Part shown: in pieces, positions 21,764 through 33,126 of the stretch
How the letters are laid out: each line of letters starts with the position of its first letter
Numbering within the stretch: position 1 is the stretch's first letter
Source of the DNA: Hirundichthys speculiger
Lineage: Eukaryota; Chordata; Actinopteri; Beloniformes; Exocoetidae
Direction: 5' to 3'
Assembly: GCA_018398805.1 (NCBI GenBank)
Contig: JAGFBZ010000692.1
Coordinates: forward strand, 186,001-250,000
DNA: 64,000 nt
Program-made: the position numbers and the translations under genes
The notes under the pieces: model-generated
What the model was told of the DNA's origin: nothing
Databases searched by the model: none
What the model saw: only the letters and a program-made list of their open reading frames with translations

Positions 21764-21916
21764 CATAGTGCGAACCACGGGGGGGGGTTGGGGGGGTTTG
21801 ACCCCCCCAATTACAACTTCGACCCCCCTAAAGAAGGGACAAATTATCATTTTTGTCATCTCTAGAAAATGTTGACCCCCCCAATTGTCATTGTATAATT
21901 CACACTCTGCCCCTAG
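21764..21916. repeat. Small G/C-tract inverted-repeat element
   Basis: Contains ggggggtttgacccccc, a near-perfect hairpin, and a second acccccccaattgtcatt block. The left boundary ctagtcatagtgcgaa resembles the inverse of the right boundary (ctaggggcagagtgtgaa). Likely a small MITE; class unknown. Confidence 0.45.
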
Positions 21917-23134
21917 TGGACGTTTGAAGGAAACGGTCCACAACGAGGCTCAAACCCACGAAGCTGACCTGGAAACTGGAACCAGACCGGATTGATGTCG
22001 AATACAGTTTGTTGACGGTTCTGTCTCATGTTCATCCGGTTTAAGGCGCCCAGTCCCAGAAGAGACCCGGGACTCCTGGAGCAGCTGTATCCGAGCCAGT
22101 CTCACGTCTGTTTCAGTCGGAGGACTGGAAGGGTTCCAGCGCTCTCAGGCAGGTGTGAAAACAGAAACCCAACCCTAACTCTCTCTGGAGCCGAGGCTGC
22201 TGCCACAGTTCAAAACAAACCACTTGAAGCTATTGTTTTCTCCTGGTGTGAATGATTATTGCTTAGTGCATCCAGAAGCAATTAATAACTCTTGGTTTCC
22301 CTTTCGTACAGTCACACGACTCCTCGTCGCTTCATGGTGTTTCTTTTGCGTTTCGATGCAAAACGAGGAATCCTTCTGGGACTTTGTTCAAGGTCATTTT
22401 TATCTCAGTGGCAATATCATTTACTTCACTCACAACTGTTAGGATCTTTTCTGAAAAGATTCTAACTGCGTGTTCTTTGCTGGAAAGGAGAGTCTCGGTC
22501 GGTAATATAAGTACAACGCAGATGTTTAATTGCAATAATGTGATCACGGCTCCTTTGCAGAGGCAGTCTCTAGCAGAAGAAGAACGAATTAAACGATAAA
22601 ACAACAATTTATACAGAAATGTGCGTCACTAGATGGGAAGGAGCCGCGGTTTAGACTTGGCTCTCCCATTGGCCGGTCCGGTCCTCTCGTCCAATCCGCT
22701 GCCGGTGTTTCCTAAAAAGGAATGATGATTACCTATCCCACAATGCTATTCTGTTTTACCTGGCCAGGTCTTTGCTAGTTTGCTACATTTCTGATATAAA
22801 GTGAAGTCAAAACATACACTAAGAATGATCTAGGACACTGTGATGTGGACATATGGTTCATTAAACAAAACAGTGTAATAAAAACAATGAGCAGCAATAA
22901 AACAGTATGATATAAACCAAGGGGTACTGTCATTTATGTTTCCAATACTAGAATATTAATAATACTATTGATAACAATACTATTTCCAATATGTAACTAA
23001 TATGTATTTGTGTAAAAGCGAGACCCTTTAGCTGCACTGACTCTAAAAAGTTAAGAAAATTCTGACCTAACACAACGCAGATCATTTTTAACTACGAGGC
23101 AGAAGCAATGTAATTTTACTGAAGCCTTGCACGG
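21917..23134. other. Intergenic, no gene recognised
   Basis: Several short open stretches at 22030-22610 overlap on both strands and show no recognisable domain. They are not annotated as genes. Confidence 0.35.
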
Positions 23135-23453
23135 TAGGGGTATGAAAAAAAATCGATTTGGCAATATATCGCAATCTTCGGCCGCCCAATATAATAATAT
23201 TTTTTTCAAAAACACTAATAATAAACAATAAATAGGTTGTTTTGAAGCAAATAGTTTTGACTCAATTTGTCCTCTGCATGATCAATATCATCTGATGAAC
23301 ATATACAGCACGTTGTTTTTTCATCTCTACTTTTAATTTTGATATTAACTGGGTAGAATATCGCAATATATCGTGATATTGCGAAATCGAGATAATATCG
23401 TATCGTGACCCAAGTATCATGATACATATCGTATTGCGATATACTCACCCCTA
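23135..23453 (+). mobile_element. hAT-type MITE family A
   Basis: The ends match the family and an 8-bp duplication, ttgcacgg (23127-23134) and ttgcacag (23454-23461), flanks it with one mismatch. Part of the left sub-terminal region is deleted. Confidence 0.85.
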
Positions 23454-23959
23454 TTGCACAGTCGCATATAAATGTTAGTACCCTGTTGTTACTCGTATGT
23501 ATTTTTTAATGTGTGTAACATCATAATTAAAGTCATCTGATGGTCTTAGTATCACGGAAATACGACTTCAGGTGAACGACAACATGATTCAGTAACTTGT
23601 AGATCCTGAAGAACTCAAAGTTGTCTCTCGTATGGTCGAGGGAGAACTTTGGTCCGTTCTTCTTCACAACGTCGTTTCCAAAGCGGGTCGACTGGTCTGA
23701 GGTCAGGACTACAACTGGACCCTGGAAAAACCTTTAACCTTCTATTTCTCCACCATTCTGACGTAAATGTGTTTATGGATGACTCAGTTTGGACCGGGCT
23801 CTATCTGTCAGACAGACGGGCTCTGATTTCCCTCCAGAAGACCCCGGAGTTCATGACTTACATCCTTCAAACGTGGCTCAGTGGTTCTTGGCAGCGAGCT
23901 TCTCACGACATCTCCCGTGTATTTGGGTCCGTTTCCTCCTGAGGGAAGCTGTGCAGCTG

Positions 23960-24120
23960 AGTCACGTTTGCTTTTTCAGCGCCGCTCACAAATATTCTGC
24001 CGGATTGAGGTCAGGGGATTTGAGATGGCAACTCTAATACCTTCTCTTTGTTGTCCTTAAGACACTTTAAGCCGCGGCTAATTTGAAGGTATGCTTAGGA
24101 TCATTATCCATTTTGAGGAC
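23960..24120 (-). pseudogene. Tc1/mariner transposase relic (C-terminal catalytic part)
   Basis: The minus strand reads DNDPKHTFKL at about 24112-24083 and, after stops, SPDLNPAEYL at about 24025-23995. These are the conserved DNDPKHT and SPDLNPIE blocks around the catalytic acidic residues of Tc1-like DDE transposases. Stops and indels make it inactive. Sequence as far as about 24750 may belong to the same element, but no inverted repeats were found. Confidence 0.65.
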
Positions 24121-24778
24121 TCATCCACGCCCGAGCTTTAACTTTCTTTCCAGAAAGTGCGTATATATCCTTTTTATAGACAATAAAAAAACTGAAGATA
24201 GAAATATAAAACAATTTGCAAACTATATGTGAAGTCTATACAATCCACGAGCGGTTCAACAAGCTGCATTATGGGTAAGGAGTGAATAATTATTGCACAA
24301 TGACCTGTATGCAAGTCTGCACGTGTTCAGTGGTTTGGATCATCAGAGGGAATAAATATTGCATATACTGTGTTGAATTATGAAATGAAAATGAAAAATA
24401 CTTTATTTATCCCATAAAGGGATAAATATATTGCACTAAAGATTGGGAATTTCCAGAAAGTGTGTATTGTTAAAAAGCAGATCAGTATCTGATCATAATG
24501 GTGACTATTACCATCATACAGTTCAGTTTTTGTCTCATCAGGACACACCTCCAAAAAAAATTCAAATCTATGTCCCAAAGTGCAGATCCAAACTGCAACC
24601 TGTCTTTTTTTTTAATTTAATTTTATGGTGGTTAGCAGCACCGGCTTCCTCATTACTGTGTGGCTTTTCATCTCAGGTTGGTAAAGAACATTGATAATCT
24701 CTTGCTGGTTACAACCAACATATTTGCAAGGTTTTTCCATTAATGTCCATCTGCAGATTTTCCCTCAAAGTCTCGTTT
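24121..24778. other. Intergenic, possible Tc1 remnant and LINE-tail piece
   Basis: The segment near 24390-24435 (actttatttatcccataaag) resembles a common fish LINE tail. The rest may be decayed Tc1 sequence; no motif confirms it. Confidence 0.3.
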
Positions 24779-25701
24779 TAGGGCCAATTCCAATTCCTCT
24801 CTTAACCCTCAATCTCAATCCTCGCCCTTAACCCTCAATTTTTGGCCCTCAATCTTAACCCTCGAAAGTAAGTGTGAGGGTTATCTTGTGACTTAGAAAT
24901 GGGACACCCCTCGAGTGCAGTTACGTCATCAGACTGAAATGTATCAGAGCCCGTGTTGTCTCTGTATTTCCTGAAATTACACAAAAATAACATTGAAAAG
25001 AGCGCCGTATATTCTCTAAATAATATTAGCAAATAACACAATAGAGGATTCATTATTCAGTCCATCGTCGCTACACAACAAGGTATACAAGTAACGTGAA
25101 GCCGCCTGGGACCGCTGACGGCACCGGGACCGCTGACGGGACCGTTACGGCGGAACGGGACCACCGACGAGTACAAGTAACGTGAAGCCGACCTGGACCG
25201 CTGACGGGACCGGGACCGCTGACGGGACCGAGACCGCCACGGACGGCGGACCGGTCCCGTCGGCGGTCCGGGTCGGCTTCACGTTACTTTGTTGTGTAGC
25301 GACGGAGGACTGAATAATGTACCGGGACCACCTACGAGTACAACGTGAAGCCGACGGGACCGCCGGTCCGGCAGCATCGTAAAGTAAAAAAAATAAATGT
25401 TACGCGACAACGATGTTAATCCATGAAAAAAATCTCAAACAAACACAATAAAATGGTTTCGTAACATTTATATCTTTAAGATATACGAAGATACTTACGT
25501 TTGTAGCTAGCTTCTGGATAGCCCTTACTTCCAAGGGTGGTGTCGGAAAATCTCAATTTTGAGGGCGATACAGCCCTCAAACTCGTCCCTCAACTTGATG
25601 TCCCTTAGAATCGGGACACCACTTGCCCTTAGCGGGAGCGCGCATTTTTGAGATTGAGGGTTGAGATTGAGGGTTAAGGGAGGAATTGGAATTCACCCTT
25701 A
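24779..25701. mobile_element. Long-inverted-repeat DNA element with an internal hairpin
   Basis: The terminal repeats of about 40 bp are related: the left carries ccaattccaattcctctctt aaccctcaatctcaa, and the right is the inverse of gaattccaattcctccctta accctcaatctcaa. A gtctc word flanks both sides, so the target duplication is unclear. The interior holds a second, unrelated inverted repeat. Non-coding; superfamily unassigned. Confidence 0.65.
25051..25319. repeat. Internal inverted repeat around GGGACC repeats
   Basis: Left arm 25051-25104 (cattattcagtcc through cgtgaagccg) is inverted at 25274-25319, apart from an 8-bp extra piece in the left arm. The loop is a GC-rich run of gaccgctgacggg and gggaccgg words, in strong contrast to the AT-rich surroundings. 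Confidence 0.75.
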
Positions 25702-26016
25702 GTCTCTGAGACACAGAAGTCCCCTCCCTGAATCATGTGATGTCATCTAATGAGGTTTAATATTGCATATTACTATTAGAGCGGATGAACGTGGGACCCT
25801 CAGGATTCTGGGAACTGGACCCTAAGATGAACCAGACTTGTGAAAGTCCACGATTCTTTCTTAGCTGATTTCTTTCTACTTTCCCTTGTGTTTGAAGGCG
25901 AGTCGGCGTTTCTGCAAATAACTCAGGTGACGTCAGTCAACCAATCAGAAACTTCCAACGCCCAAAAAACATTATCATGTGGCCTTCTGCAGACTGAGTG
26001 AGACTATGGTGTAGTT
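25702..26016. other. Intergenic spacer
   Basis: Nothing supportable. Confidence 0.3.
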
Positions 26017-26702
26017 CAGGGGTGTCAGACTCATGTTCACTGAGGGCCACATCAGCATCATGGTTGAAGGGCCAGATTGACAGCATGAACGTAACAAAAT
26101 GCAATGTAAATCAAAATAAATTAAACTACACCTTATCATAATGTTAAATAACGGTTTTTGTATTTATTATGTTTTCAAGTTTCAAACATTTAAGTCATTA
26201 TTATATCAAACTCAGGGTTTGTGGTTGTAAGAGTATCCATAACCTTGGTTTCAGAAGTTTCTTGCAAGCTAAATTTAGCATACTTAGCTCCGTGTTTGCT
26301 GTCAAAATGCCGACGTAGATTAAACTCTTTCATGACTGACACCTGCCTCATAACACAAAAGACATGCTGTTGTTTTCCCATCATTCATGAAACTACATTA
26401 CTTGTGCATCATTTCTTTTCTTAGAAATGTTGGGGTTCGTTTGTAAAGGTTTTTCTTAAGTCCATCAGTTCTGTTCTGAAAAATCGTCTCTCATAGCTAT
26501 CATTATAGTTGTGGGTAACAACGAAGTGCATGATGGGAGATGTAGTTTACTGTCAATATGTGCTTCAAAGCGGTTTAAGCTTATTTTAAGTCTTAAAATA
26601 TTGGTTTGAAATTTAAGCCAATAATGCCCAAGCTCTCGAGGGCCACATAAAATGACGTGACGGGCCACATTTGGCCCGCGGGCCTTGTGTTTGACACATG
26701 TG
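26017..26702 (-). mobile_element. hAT derivative with BED-finger remnant, copy 3
   Basis: Inverse of copies 1 and 2. Starts CAGGGGTGTCAGACTC and ends tttgacacatgtg. Duplication gtgtagtt (26009-26016) and gtgtactt (26703-26710), 7 of 8. The minus strand retains HFDSKHGAKYAKFSLQE of the BED region. Confidence 0.85.
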
Positions 26703-27339
26703 GTGTACTTGGTGTGTGTTGACCTCTGGCTTTAAGGAAAGAAATAAAAATTCACTATAAAAAATCAAAAACCAAAACAAGAAACTGCCACTATTCTGAC
26801 AGTTAATAAAATAATAATAAAAAAATATAATAAATAAATATATAAAAAATAAATAAATATAAATAAAATAATAATAATAATAATAGATAGTAATTAATAA
26901 TAAATTAATAAATAAATGAACTATAAATAAATAAGGAATTATAAGCGATCTACTAGTGTACAGGTTTTCCCCTATTTTACAGTCAAACATGGTGGAAAAA
27001 AAACAAACAAACAAAAAAACAGTTTGTGTCTTTTTTTGTTTTTACTGTGAGTAAACCTCTGGATGCAGCTGTATAGTGTGAGACATGACAAGGCAGAAGA
27101 AGGAAACAAAAATTGAATAATGTGCGTGCAAACAGATTCTGATCAGGGAGAAGTTAAAAGTAAAGGAGTGGGATGTTGGTGTTTCTGTGCCGCGCGTGGG
27201 CGTGTTTGAGCTGCGTTCACAGATAAAGACACAGAGATAAAGAAAGTCAGCGCACTAGAAAACAAACTAACAAACAAACAAAACAAGAAAATCCCAATTA
27301 ACATATGAAAATCAGAAGAACGAACACAAATAAGTCACA
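26703..27339. other. Intergenic AT-rich tract before the MAST promoter
   Basis: 26760-26930 is almost pure A/T with aataaata repeats. Nothing coding. Confidence 0.4.
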
Positions 27340-27766
27340 GTGACAGTTACAGCCCCGATAATCCCCCATGAGACCCCGCGCTCGTCCCGCTCGTGGAAAC
27401 ACGGTTTAGGCGGACGCTGCGCTCTGATTGGTCCGCCCTCGCACGCTGTGGGCGGGGCTTGTTTTGGGGGCTGCAGTTGAGTGATATGAGGGGCAGTGAC
27501 AGCATGGACGCGCAGCTGGACGAGACGTGAGCGACCGAACCTAGTCTCAACGGAAGCGGGGAGCCCAGACCCGGGTCCTGGACGGACCAGATAGGCGCCC
27601 GCAGCCGACGGCTCAAACTTTCGACGTCAGCGTCGTGACTTCGCTGTTACTTCGGCAGGGAAAGGAAAAGAAACAGATACAAAAATAAATAAATAGAGTG
27701 GGCTCGCAGCGAAAATGAGGCGCACAGGTGCGCGGACGGCTTAATTAGAGGCTCCGGCGCTACGTC
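27340..27766 (+). promoter_or_regulatory. CpG-rich promoter and 5' leader of the MAST-family gene
   Basis: Composition switches sharply to GC/CpG-rich. An inverted CCAAT box (attggt, 27427-27432) and a GC box (gggcgggg, 27450-27457) lie 310-340 bp before the start codon; no TATA box is placed suitably. The leader probably begins after about 27480, with no precise start visible. Two short upstream reading frames (27486-27530 and 27715-27744) could dampen translation. Confidence 0.6.
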
Positions 27767-27982
27767 ATGGAGCAGGGACGTCTTCAGGCGTCTGGAAGCG
27801 GCGAGAGCCGGACGTCGTCGGGCTCGCAGACCGTGTCCGAGGGAGAGGAGACGGCGGCGGGCGTCAAAGTTTACGGGGATGGACGTGACGGTCACAGCCG
27901 GGGCTTTGAAAGCGTGAACGAGGACGAAGAGGACAGAAGCGATGAGGAGGAGGAGGAAGAGGAAGAAGAGGACGACGAGAAG
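27767..27982 (+). CDS. MAST-family serine/threonine kinase, exon 1 (N-terminus)
   Basis: The exon starts at ATG 27767 (cgtcATGG context); an in-frame TAG at 27746-27748 rules out an earlier in-frame start. It encodes 72 residues ending DDEK and leaves in phase 0 at a GTAAAT donor. The peptide is low-complexity. It carries SRTSSGSQTVSEGEE, like the SSGSETLSEEGE stretch I recall from the MAST4 N-terminus, and then an acidic run of about ten Glu. MAST kinases are AGC-type kinases with a DUF1908 region, kinase domain and PDZ domain that bind microtubules and PTEN; none of those domains falls in this window. Head-to-head with the cytokine receptor to the left, it recalls human MAST3 next to IL12RB1, so mast3 and mast4 are both possible. 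Confidence 0.75.
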
Positions 27983-28286
27983 GTAAATAATCATGTCAGT
28001 GGAGCTTAGACCACAGATGGTTTGGTATTCAGTATCATTTACTTTCAGGCATTAAAGAAACCCAAATGACTAAACAATTTGCTTTTCTTTTGACTATTTG
28101 TTAGTCGTTGGAGTTGTTGGCTTGACTATTTTTAAACAGTTTATTCTAGTCAGACCAAATGACTGACAAATGAAGACTAAATATTGAAATAAAGTGCACA
28201 GTTTGAGATCTTTCAGCCTCTTGACCCGTCATCCATGAAGGGATAGAAGCGTAGTTGCACAGTTGCACAGTTTAAGATGTAATATA
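27983..28286 (+). other. Start of MAST intron 1
   Basis: The intron begins GTAAATAATC at 27983 and runs to the acceptor at 59575. Nothing else is recognised in this part. Confidence 0.6.
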
Positions 28287-28926
28287 CCGTATTTTCCGGA
28301 CTATAAGCCGCTACTTTTGTCCCACGCTTTAAACCATGAGGCTTATATAGAGATGCGGCTTTTCTATGAATCTTTCTTCAGCCCTCAGGGGGCGCTCTAA
28401 CAGGAAGTGCAAAAACCAAAAAACAAACCGAGTAGTTAAAAGCTATTCTGTTTTTGATAAGTAGCCTATGTTGGCTATGCTACTCTACATTCATTTTGTG
28501 AGCATCAATACCTATTATTATTGGACAAACTGAATAATCCAGGTGTGTCTGACCATTGTGGCTACTCGGACACACCTGGATTTATCAGTTTGTCGGTTCC
28601 CCAGTGGATTTCAGGGTTCTGAGCGGACCCACCGCAGAGGTAAGGTTTTAATCGCAGTGGAGCGGATCCGGCACTGCAAGTGGACTCCAATACGGGTCCG
28701 TTTCGCGGGTCCGTTCCGGATGTCTTTGCTGTGTGGGGGGTTTCAGTACACTGGAGGAGGAAATATCAGTTCAGGTATATGGATAAACACTTATGGTACA
28801 AAATCTGTCGATGTAAATATCTTATTATAGTCCGTTGCGGCTTATATGTGACAAAATATATGTTTCGTTTACATTTTAATGGGTGCGGCTTATATTCAGG
28901 TGCGGCTTATAGTCCAGAAAATACGG
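28287..28926. mobile_element. TA-targeting MITE (CCGTATTTTCCGGACTATAAG ends)
   Basis: Terminal repeats CCGTATTTTCCGGACTATA and its inverse, with a TA on each side (28285-28286 and 28927-28928). This is a familiar fish MITE. It holds an internal hairpin at 28524-28594. Tc1/mariner-like by target site; superfamily not proven. Confidence 0.8.
28524..28594. repeat. Internal 29-bp-arm hairpin in the TA element
   Basis: gacaaactgaataatccagg (from 28524) recurs inverted up to 28594, with arms of about 29 bp, two to three mismatches and a 13-bp loop. Confidence 0.8.
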
Positions 28927-29198
28927 TAATTTCACGATTAATTGAACATTTTACCTAGATTAGGACTGAGCAATTTGTTTTAGTGTAGGTTTATTATTAT
29001 TATTGTTGTTAATCATTTATTTATTGCCCACATGGATCACTGGCAAGGTTTGGCACAAATTGCACGACCGAGTGGGAGGTAAAACTCTTTTGTTCAAAAT
29101 ATTTTTATTACTTTTTTAAGTTGTATCAGACATACACTTTGACATATTTCAACACAATCACACCCCCGAACAACCCACCCCACTGCACCACCACAAGT

Positions 29199-29470
29199 CT
29201 ACATTACATCACAGGCAAGAGGTTCTATGGATATTCCTAGCAGGTCAGAAAAGAATTTAAATATTGTTTGCCAAAAATCTGTTAACTTTGGACAAAACCA
29301 GAACATATGTGATAAAGTAGCTGTCGCTGTTCCACAGCGATCACATTTAGGATCAATATTCGGTGTTATTTTTGCCAATCTTGCTTTGGACCAATGTAAC
29401 CCAAGAAAACAAAGTTTTGATAGTTTCATGAAATATTCCATTAAGACTCTGAACCTTGACTTTGTAAACT
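29199..29470 (-). pseudogene. LINE ORF2 C-terminal fragment
   Basis: The minus strand reads LCFLGLHWSKARLAKI, then CDRCGTATATLSHMFWFC and FWQTIF. This is the C-x2-C...H-x4-C zinc-knuckle-like end found after the reverse transcriptase of L1-clade fish LINEs. Only this C-terminal piece is recognised; an A-rich run follows at 29518-29533. Confidence 0.7.
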
Positions 29471-30978
29471 TGCAAAATTTGTGAGGAAAAATGCAGAATT
29501 TCTGGCTGTGTAAACTAAAAAAAAAAAAAAAAACGCTGTCAAATTATTTTCAGTCGGCTGAGCTCAGGACTATCAGGCTGAACCAGTCACAGGTCGTAAA
29601 GATGTACGCCTTAAAGCCCAAGTTTAAATTTACGCCGTTTACTTCTTTGACTTCATCGGCTCCTTTTACAACCGAGACTCATTAACCCCCCCCCCCCCCT
29701 TCCCCCCTTCCCCCCAGCGCTGCGTGTGCACTTTCCTATTTGAACCCAGTCCTGGATTTGTCATTGACATAACCAGCGAGTAAAAAAACAAAACAAAAAC
29801 AACAACACAGAAGTTCATGTTACAAAATTACTCGCCTCCTGAAGGTATTTTAAGACTCTAAGTGTATCTGCTCAGCTTATTCCCCATGTTGCTCCTCTCT
29901 CTGGTAGATGGAAATGTTTGTGCAAGTTTGATTGATTGATGGTGGTTCATGCATTTGCTTTATTTAATCTAATATTATTAAAGCAGTGCAGGAGTATCCC
30001 TCTCAGTTTCATTTCAGGGAATATTTAATGTTCTCAGGGGTCGTCCAGCTCTGGAGGTCTTCCATTCCTGCTGTGGGCGAGAACCGACCACAGCGTCTTC
30101 TGACCTCCATCCCGGTCGTCTCTCGTGGCGGCCGTGCGTCACCTCGTGGCGGCGCGTCGGCAGTGAAACTGGGTCACGGAGCTACAGTGGCGAAGGTGAC
30201 GTCAGGTCCCGTTCAGAGCTCACGTTGAGACGCACCCTGAGAGATCCGACCTCAGCGGGCCTCAGAGCTTGGTATCCGGCGCTAGAACGTTCCCGAATCA
30301 GACCCTCCCGCTCTATACGCACATGAACGCGTACGTTTTCACTTGGTGCGTTGATCTGAATCGTCGAAGGCCGCGGCTTTTAACAGCTTGGCGAGACTTC
30401 TGAGTACGAGCGCCGTGGAATAAAGCACACGCAGCCGCCGCTGGTAGTTCAGTAACGGGGGGATGAATCTGTCCCTGGGCGCCTCCGTGTCCAGACGATG
30501 AAGACAACATGGAGGCAGGTGTCCCTGTCCACCTTTGAATGAGTGATCGGATCCGAATCCGTGCCAGAATGTGTTCAGGTGTTGTTGTCCTGAGGACTCC
30601 TCAGACTGGCGCAGGTGAAGTGATTTAACCTCCAGCAGGGATGGAAGCTGATGAGGTTTTACCTGTCCTTCGTTCCACGTCAAAATAAATGTTGACTTGC
30701 TGTCTACGTTTGCAGCATCATTCAGTCTCGGGCTCTTTGCTGGGGAGGTGGTACCGTGTCTCCAGATGTTCGGTCACGTCTGGATGGAGGCTGGTCATCC
30801 GTCACTGATTTAGGCTTCTTTGGGGACTTTCTCTGATTTCTGAAGCACCGTCTCCACAGTTGGACTCCCTGTTTCCCTTTGACTTGATAAACTTGCGCTT
30901 TTCACGTGACGACTCCGTAGGGACAAAGATGGACTAATTTCCTTTCTGATGACCAGGATGAGGAAGCATCCTCTAGAG
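29471..30978. other. MAST intron 1, no exon recognised
   Basis: A poly-C/T tract at about 29686-29717. A GC-richer stretch at 30050-30700 has open frames on both strands but no recognised domain. Confidence 0.35.
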
Positions 30979-31116
30979 CACATGTGTCAAACACAAGGGC
31001 CGCGGGCCAAATGTGGCCCGTCACGTCATTTTATGTGGCCCTCGAGAGCTTGGGCACTATTGGCTTAAATTTTAAACCGATATTTTAAGACATAAAATAA
31101 GCTAACGCCGCTTTAA

Positions 31117-32555
31117 CCCTCATTCTACCGACATATTTTGCATTCATGGATTTAGTGCTGGGCGATATGGAAAAAATTATATATTACGATATAGACTATT
31201 TTATATCACGATAACGATATATATCACGATATACCATAATAAAGTATGTTTTCAGTTATTCTCTGAAAAGTTTGTCAAAAATTTCATTGCTTACTTTTCA
31301 ACTTTATTTTGAAAGGACATTTAGGTGAACTGTCACAAACATACATTTTAGTGCAGCAAAAACAGGTAGGTACAGAGGTACAGTAGCTTTCACTTTTTTT
31401 TAAAGTGCACAACAGTTTCTGAGAGGAAAAACACATTTTTGCACTGAAGTTCAGTTATAAAAAATAAACACAAATTATTTGTCAACTTTCTGAAATCTGT
31501 AACCTTGTAGTGCAAAGTTTGCAAACCAATATAAAGTGTCTAAAGTAAACATCAGGGTTGAAGAGAACTCTGTTTAAGGCATTAACCATGAATAAAAGTG
31601 CAAACATAAAAGGCTACTTTGTAGAAGTAGATATGATTCTATCAAATTTATTGTTGCAGGTTATTTAATTACATAATTTGCTGTAATAATTGATAAAATT
31701 AGGTTAGAAACGATAGAAACGATAGAAGAGAAATGGCACGATACACACTTTTATATTGTCCCACGATATATATCGTCATATTGCCCAGCACTACATGGAT
31801 TACCGACTGGGGTCCGTGCGGACCCCAAGAATAAATATTGTAATAAACAACCATCAAAGAAAAATTACAACTTTTTTCTTCTCAGAATATTATTACTGAT
31901 GTATTAAATGTCATCTGAGGAAAAAAACAACAGATTATTATTTTAAGAAAGTTATAGTTAATTTGCATATTTTATAAAACAAAAATATACTTTTCTTTAA
32001 CCCAAAAATGTCAACAGTGGAATTTTATGATCTCCTTTACAGCAATTAAGATCCTATCTGAGCTAAGCACAAATCCATTGAAATTTATCAAATCAGTTAA
32101 AGAATGAGGCTACAGCGCAGCTTTTCCCTCTCTATTACCATCTCTATGGTAGTCACGTTAAACTTGATTCTGATATAATTTAGTGTTCAGTAATTTCAAG
32201 TAAACATTTTTTGTGTTGTATTTATATGGTGAAACCAACCAAGGTCATTTTGAACCCAATATATATAAAAAACTTAAATAAACCCACAATCATTTAAATG
32301 TCACTACATTTTAATTTTATTTGAATTTTAATACAAAAGTCAAAAATACAAAAGTAAGATACTTTAAATTAGGACCAATGGCAAACATTGACTCAATAAA
32401 TGGTTCCATCTATTAAAAATACATAGGCGGAATTAGAGATTTTGGAAAAAATCATATGACATCATTAGGAACAAATTGATTGACAAAGTCATGAAAAATT
32501 GGAATTATAGAATAAAGCACCTCTGAGATATGACAAAAAGTCGGCGGTATGAAGG
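31117..32555 (+). mobile_element. TTAA-targeting (piggyBac-like) element nested in the hAT copy
   Basis: TTAA lies on both sides (31113-31116 and 32556-32559). The ends are CCCTCATTCTACCGAC and the inverse of CCTTCATACCGCCGAC, and the CCCT start fits piggyBac. A ggggtccg-tg-cggacccc palindrome sits near 31812. About 790 bp once the inner insertion is subtracted; non-coding. Confidence 0.8.
31153..31793 (+). mobile_element. hAT-type MITE (TAGTGCTGGGC ends) nested in the TTAA element
   Basis: Ends TAGTGCTGGGCGATATGG and inverse; perfect duplication catggatt (31145-31152 and 31794-31801). 641 bp, with a close inverted copy at 62519-63141. Confidence 0.9.
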
Positions 32556-33126
32556 TTAAAGCGCATGTTGACAAACTACATCTCCCATAATGCATTTCAT
32601 CGCTACCCACAATGATAACAGTAGCTATGAGCAAGACGATTTTTCAGAACTGATGGACTTTACAAACTAAAACCTTTACAAACGAACCCCAACATGTCCA
32701 AGAAAAGAAAAATTGATGTACAAGGAATGTAGTTTCATGAACGATGGGAAAACAATTACAAGTTTGGATCTCAAGGTGAAATAACAGTTTGTCTTTTGTG
32801 TTTTGAGGTGGGTGTCAGTCGTGAAAGAGTTTAATCCGCGTAGGCATTTTGACAGCAAACACGGAGCTAAGTGTGCTAAATTTAGCCTGCAAGAAAAACA
32901 AAGATCTGCTTCTGAAACAAAGGTCAGTGATGTTTAATATAATAGTGACTTAAATATTTGAAACTTGAGTACATAATAAATACAGAAACCGTTATTTAAC
33001 AATATAATAAGGTGAAGTTTAATTTATTTTGATTTACATTGCATTTTGTTACACTCATGCTGTCAATCTGGCCCTTCAACCATGATGCTGATGTGGCCCT
33101 CAGTGAAAATGAGTCTGACACCCCTG

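Larger units (their letters stand above)
30979..33126 (+). mobile_element. hAT derivative with BED-finger remnant, copy 4, host of two nested insertions
   Basis: Starts CACATGTGTCAAACACAAGG and ends gagtctgacacccctg. Duplication ctctagag (30971-30978) and ctctaaag (33127-33134), 7 of 8. Removing 31117-32559 restores gctttaaagcgcat, as in the copies at 12.6 and 19.4 kb. The BED remnant near 32696-32900 has a stop shortly after MSKKRKIDVQG. Confidence 0.9.

Noticed and set aside
22028..22607. Cluster of short open frames on both strands
   Set aside because: No domain, no consistent splice sites and AT-rich composition; coincidental.
24800..24860. Telomere-like ttaaccctcaa words
   Set aside because: They are not TTAGGG repeats; they belong to the terminal inverted repeat of the element at 24779-25701.
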